A stretch of 64,000 nucleotides of DNA from assembly GCA_014898415.1 (NCBI GenBank), contig RCTD01000007.1, forward strand, positions 1,364,001 through 1,428,000, written 5' to 3'. This DNA is from Stromatinia cepivora. Lineage: Eukaryota > Ascomycota > Leotiomycetes > Helotiales > Sclerotiniaceae. How positions within the stretch are numbered: the first letter of the stretch is position 1; each line of letters begins with the position of its first letter. This document shows positions 59,381-64,000 of this stretch, piece after piece. The notes beneath the pieces were generated by a model. The model made no database searches and was not told the DNA's origin. It saw nothing but the letters and a program-made list of their open reading frames with translations. Made by a program: the position numbers and the translations under genes.

Positions 59381-61029
59381 GTGTTCTGTTCCATTAAGTC
59401 CTTGGTTTATGACTAATTGGAAATTTTCATCTTGAAGGAGATCAATCTGATACAGCAAAGCAACTGTATACTATACAGAACAATCGGGAACAGGGACAGG
59501 AATAATTGCTAGAGGTATCATCAAAATGGCAATTAATTCCCATCAACTATCCATATGCATGACAATTTGACAATGTGTGATGAGATTCAGCAGCTTTGCT
59601 TAGTTTTCTTCTCAATCTCCAGTCTTTCATGATGATATAATGTCCATTCACAAATCTATTCAACTTCGCTCCACACCCAAAATTGCACCCGAAATAAAGC
59701 ACAATGACGGTTTTCAGCGTCCTCTTATCCCCGGTCCTTCCCAATGTGAGCTCAACTAATACATCCTCTAGTCTGGTACATTCATGAGAATGAATATTCA
59801 AAGCAAATGAAAACCCTTTTGCATCACACACTCGTTAAACTTATATAACATGGCATTTTGCATAATTTAGTATCGAAAATGATGTTGACAGATAGATTTC
59901 GACCTATTTTGTCGCTCCTTAGGAATTCTGGCTGGCAAAATCTTCACATACTCTAAGACACGGTAATCATTCAAATTATTGAAAGTTCTAGCATGACTAA
60001 AAATATGTATTTTAACCTACAAAATCTTGAATGCGTAGAATAATATTTTAGGGGATCAGATACCCTAGGTGGAGTATGGGTGCCCAGCTCTGGTATTGAG
60101 ATATTAATGATTTAGTGTGCATACGCATGTTGAATGGGAGCACTAACTACTCATCGTTTGAACTGAATTAGAATATCAGATATCTACAATACCCAACACC
60201 ATCTTTTATGTTCATGTCTCTGAGAGGATGGTTATAAGTATCGTCAAGTTTGAATCTCGATGGGTGTCAACAATCTGTGGTAATGATTTTGTCTACTAGC
60301 GAATACCTACAGCTTAGCTACAAATAAGAATTTTTACATGAGGTTTTAAAATTCAAGGTTGTTTGATGTGGCTTTTCGTTCTTTAAAGATCGGCCAGTTT
60401 GCTAATTGTGCTTCTCTCCTTCCTTTATTGACTCACAGTCAAGTATGACTGTACGATTCTATGACTCCATTACTTACATCTCCTAATTTAAACTTGCCGC
60501 TCAGATCCATTCCCTATCTCAACCCAACCCATTACTTACACATTAGTTCCGAAACTGTGCATGCACCCATTTTTCGCTTCAAAAATGTCTTTTATTGCCA
60601 TGATAGGACGTCTAATCATCCTCCAAATCTTGAAAAATTATTTTCATTCTCTTGTTAGACCATATTAGCTCACTAGTACTCCCGGTGTGGATTTTAAGAG
60701 AGTATTTTCAACATTAATATCAATAATTTCGGCTGCTAGTTGAGGGGTTGGACCATCAATCTAGATCTTGACGATGGTAGCATCGCTTAGTAGAACTTCT
60801 GAGCTTTTGGGACTGAGATGCAAGTTGAAGGGAGTTATTATCTCGTATATTAGGTCTTATGTACTAGATCTTTTCCGATAGATGCCCCAACTACATCTCC
60901 CAGCCATTCCTTGCTCTCTCGCCAGAAGATTTACTCTCAATCAGACCGGACATCTTTCCCCAATGATGTATCACCTTAGCTCCCAGTATCCTCAACTAGG
61001 AAGTTCAGTCGCCTTCTTCACCCCGTACT
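59381..61029. other. Intergenic
   Basis: 1.65 kb with no supported gene. A minus-strand open frame at 59547-59831 starts at GTG and has no known domain. A plus-strand frame at 60461-60658 is equally unsupported. Confidence 0.4.
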
Positions 61030-62107
61030 TCACGTCCTCCCACCACCCTCCTCAACATAAAGTTCCGAAACCGCCCCCTCAGCCCCCAATTCTCTCCCGC
61101 GTTCTGATAACTTAATCACACCACTCATCGTTGAAGAGCTTGATCCCATTCTTGCTCTTTTCTCCTTACGTTTACGTATGAAATATTTTGCGGCGCCTGC
61201 TGATAGTGCTAGGATGAATAATGCTATTGTTACACCTATTGTAATTTCTGCGCCTGTTGAAAGTCCGTTGTTGGATGAGGAGGTATTTGCCGGTTGTGTG
61301 GTTTGCAGAGATGAGCTTAATGACGTTTGTGTCGATGTCTTTGAATTGGATGAGGACTTCAAGGTTGGTGTCAATGTATCGGTGATAGATGGACTAATAG
61401 AAGTAATAGTTGCCGCCGAAGAAAAAGCTTTCAAATCACTTGCTTGCCACCAAACGGGTATTCCATCACCGAAAATAATATATGGAGATCCAGAGACCAT
61501 AGTCGTGAGAGGTGTATTAGCATCAGTTGAAACCCATGAATTTAAAGCGTTCAGTGAAGGATTGATATAGAGGAGTCTCGAGGTAGTAGTCCAGAATGTC
61601 GGGCCGCATGCGTGGCCATCCGATGAATAGCTCAATCCACTTAAAGAGCATTAGTGGTGAGCTTCTCATAGCAATTTTGTTAAATATATCAGGCCACTTA
61701 CGAAGGACAGCAAACAACAGCCGTAGTCGAAGCTCCAATCTTCAGCTGTGTATTACCTTTTCCAAAACTGGATGATAATGTCGCCGCTTGCGACCAGCCT
61801 TGTGGGCATATTCCCGGACTATCTAAAAATTCATAAGTAAGTGCTTAAAGTAATTAGGATGTAGACTAACAATAATAAACACCCCATGCATTTTCCCAAG
61901 GACCATAATCTGTGGTACTACTGGGAAAACAAGCAGCGTCTACCAGCCTTTTTCTCGATGTCCAAAATACATATTGGTTGAAAAGGTCAATGTGGATACA
62001 CATGAGGCTGGCGGTACGAAGGTGGTTAAAATGGGGCCGCGATTGTAAGAGGAGATTTTTGCTGGATCGGTGATTCGAGGTATGGATGATGAGGATGATG
62101 CTGACAT
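61030..62107 (-). CDS. Cys-rich, Ser/Thr-rich single-pass surface protein (frame break)
   Basis: Exons run from about 62107 to 61871, then 61822-61702 and 61639-61030; introns are 48 and 62 nt. Blocks in order are SYNRGPILTTFVPPASCVST, MYFGHREKG, VDAACFPSSTTDYG, and WGVYYYSPGICPQGW spanning the first splice. TTAVVCCPSGLSYSSDGHAC spans the second. A Ser/Thr-rich stalk, a membrane helix (ITIGVTIALFILALSAGAA), and a basic cytoplasmic tail (FIRKRKEKRAR) follow. This matches a common fungal type with an FTPPASC ... SPGICPxGY ... CCPxGY ectodomain, probably a wall-associated sensor-like protein; function is unproven. Between HREKG and VDAACF one base must be skipped (near 61950), so the gene may be broken or hold an error. 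No good signal peptide is visible at the chosen start, which is uncertain. Confidence 0.6.
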
Positions 62108-62422
62108 CGCAAATAATGCAATTGTGGGAAAGATTGGATAGAATATTCAAGATGAATAAAAAAGTCAGATCGAAAAGATAAAAAAGAATGGCAAAGGTAA
62201 ATATCATAGGCAATGTGCCTTATTTTCAAACGACTGTGCCCCTCCCCTGAAGGATGTTGATCCTGAACGTCTCAGGGACGCGTTGATTTGGTGGTATCAT
62301 TGGTGTAGAAATGTATACTATTTTTGATGCAGAATTTCGAGCCTTTCGGAAATGAGGAATATGGTAGGTGAAATCCTACCCAAGACTTCCTTTATAAACA
62401 ACTTCGCACTCATCGCTATTCT

Positions 62423-62581
62423 ATGGTCCCTCTTCTTCGCATTGTGAATTTTTTTGGCCCAAGAAGCAAGTTTTCTTCTATCGCGTGGATGGCTTTGTTG
62501 CTGAGTATTGCGCTAGCATTTTGGTTCATCAATGATCGAAATTTAGTTACGAGTAATAAATTGTTCCAGTCATATATCTAA
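62423..62581 (+). CDS. Possible 52-residue membrane microprotein
   Basis: A short ATG-to-TAA frame encodes 52 residues with one strong hydrophobic helix (SIAWMALLLSIALAFWFI) after a basic N-terminus (MVPLLRIVNFFGPRSKF). It could be a free small protein, the first exon of a type II membrane enzyme, or chance. No downstream exon was recognised. Confidence 0.25.
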   Translation: MVPLLRIVNFFGPRSKFSSIAWMALLLSIALAFWFINDRNLVTSNKLFQSYI

Positions 62582-64000
62582 ATTGCGGTGCCAGTGCGAC
62601 CTTGATGTGAATGCAAAATAATAATGCGGTTTGGTGGATGTTATTGCAGAGGAGCGCCGCAAAGGCTGGAGTCGTACTGGATATACTGGCATTCTGCATC
62701 TTCAGTGCCGACTCAAAAAGTTGAAGATCATTGCCAAACTACACTCCAGCATAGAAATTAGGGAGACTCAACAACTATTGCGATCCTGAAAGCCTCAAGA
62801 CCTTGTCTCTCGAGCTTTGAGCATCGACAATGGAATGCATATTGTAAGCTTGCTTCGATGTTACACGAAAAATCGGAGGCTCCTTATGTAGCTTTGTATC
62901 ACTTGATGCATGGGAATATGTATACTATTGGTAGAATAATGACCAATACAGTTTTTGTGAAACTAAACTTGCGTCATAGTAGTTATTGTGTTGATACAAT
63001 AGAATTTCCCTTCGACCAATGAATCAGATTGTTTCTCGACTCTTCCGGTTGAACGTCTTGGAAGATAAAGTGACAAACAGACATGGGCACCCTACCCTAT
63101 CAGGTATAACAGGGTATTTACCCTATAAAATCTACAAATACAAATAGAATTCCAGGTTTTGATCAGATGATTGTTCTATATAATCATTCAAAGTTTAAAT
63201 TATTTCTAATTATATTAAAGAATTAAAATCATTGATGTGACGTACAAAAGCCGTAGTAGAGCTGAATAAACAGGGTCAATTATGTTCCTTAGAATCTACA
63301 ATTGAAGAATTATGGCTTATATAAAGCGATTAAATATATATATACACAAATACCCCTATATAAGTTGCAGGATTGTATACATATATTATTAAGATCATCA
63401 TTTTATTATACTAGATTGTATGAATTGTAACGCATATATACAGATGATCAGTTTATCAATTGATATAAGAGATAAGAGGTATTATGTGATTAGCCTCCTG
63501 TGGTTCACGATTCGTGATAATTGAATGAATATATAATTATATAATATTCTCTGGATATCAAACATCTTATATATAATTATATAATATTTTCTATTCTTTA
63601 AATATTAAGTATCTCATATTCATATATATTTATATACCTAACCCGACAGGGTCAATCAATACCTAATAATATATTATAAAATATTTACTTTACCCTATAA
63701 AGATCAAGCAGAATATTTATCCAAAGAAAGGTACCCTGGGTGACCCCGGGTGTACCCCATCATTTGCACAACCCTGGTGACAAAAGGATGGAAATTGGGA
63801 AATATGCACTTCAAGGATTGTTTGATGATAGTTCTGTACTTAACTTTTGCCATATCCCACACAGTACGCCGGTAATCCCACTAGCCGCTTACTCATGCAT
63901 AGTAAAGTATTTAATCTTACTGCACGCCCTTATTCTGCAGCGCTAGATATTCCCCTGAAGATAGACAACTCTCATCGCCAATATCCACCCTATACTTCTT
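62582..64000. other. AT-rich terminal region
   Basis: No gene recognised. From about 63080 to 63760 the sequence is very AT-rich and is bracketed by ACCCTATAAA and TACCC/GGGTA-type motifs, including an inverted AGGGTA-TT-TACCCT near 63112. It may be an old degraded repeat, but no terminal repeat pair could be matched. Confidence 0.4.

Noticed and set aside
59547..59831. 94-codon minus-strand frame
   Set aside because: Starts at GTG, has no domain match I know, no splice context and no neighbours supporting it.

Overview
The window reads as nuclear DNA of a filamentous ascomycete. Genes are split by short introns (about 43-70 nt, GT...AG, branch sites such as CTAAC, CTAAT or CTGAC). The families are typical of Pezizomycotina: HET domain, DUF7730/2EXR, fungal rhodopsin-like membrane proteins, AA9 and a PCI-domain Thp1 homologue. 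A plant-associated Leotiomycete (Helotiales, perhaps Sclerotiniaceae) would fit, but that is inference from gene style; no marker gene here proves it. No rRNA, tRNA, CRISPR or bacterial-type operon was seen.

Layout. 0-2.4 kb: the tail of an unidentified gene, then a CorA-like membrane protein. 3.9-6.7 kb: a broken 'ipa'-type gene carrying a small inverted-repeat element. 7.4-8.6 kb: a two-exon DUF7587-like protein with a chromo-like tail. 9.4-10.1 kb: a decayed rhodopsin-like gene. 11.2-11.6 kb: a 401-bp TIR element flanked by TA. 12.4-19.7 kb: a Thp1/Csn12-like PCI protein, two DUF7730 proteins and an NmrA-like relic between them. 19.9-28 kb: a secreted HExxH metallopeptidase, a broken secreted protein, a carboxylesterase relic and a broken HET-domain gene. 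29.4-34.9 kb: a complete but mutated Ty1/copia retrotransposon on the minus strand, followed by a 176-bp ATT microsatellite and the 3' remnant of an AA9 polysaccharide monooxygenase gene. 36.2-37.7 kb: a DUF7730/2EXR-like gene with a KEEAS-coding minisatellite. 38.9-42.3 kb: divergent AlkB-like dioxygenase and PEX7. 42.3-47.8 kb: a gene-free repeat domain. 47.8-56.9 kb: a mitochondrial DEAD-box helicase (MSS116 type), an unknown membrane protein, a double GFA-domain protein and an FAD monooxygenase. 57-62 kb: a dead and an intact 2EXR gene and a Ser/Thr-rich surface protein. The last 1.4 kb is AT-rich and empty.

Main pattern. Conserved housekeeping genes (PEX7, MSS116, AlkB, the PCI protein, GFA) reassemble into full-length frames with consistent intron phases. 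Many accessory genes carry frameshifts, stops or truncations. The retrotransposon LTRs differ only by transitions and its stops look like CAA to TAA changes, which suggests repeat-induced point mutation. All gene models are hand-spliced from sequence and have not been checked against transcripts.
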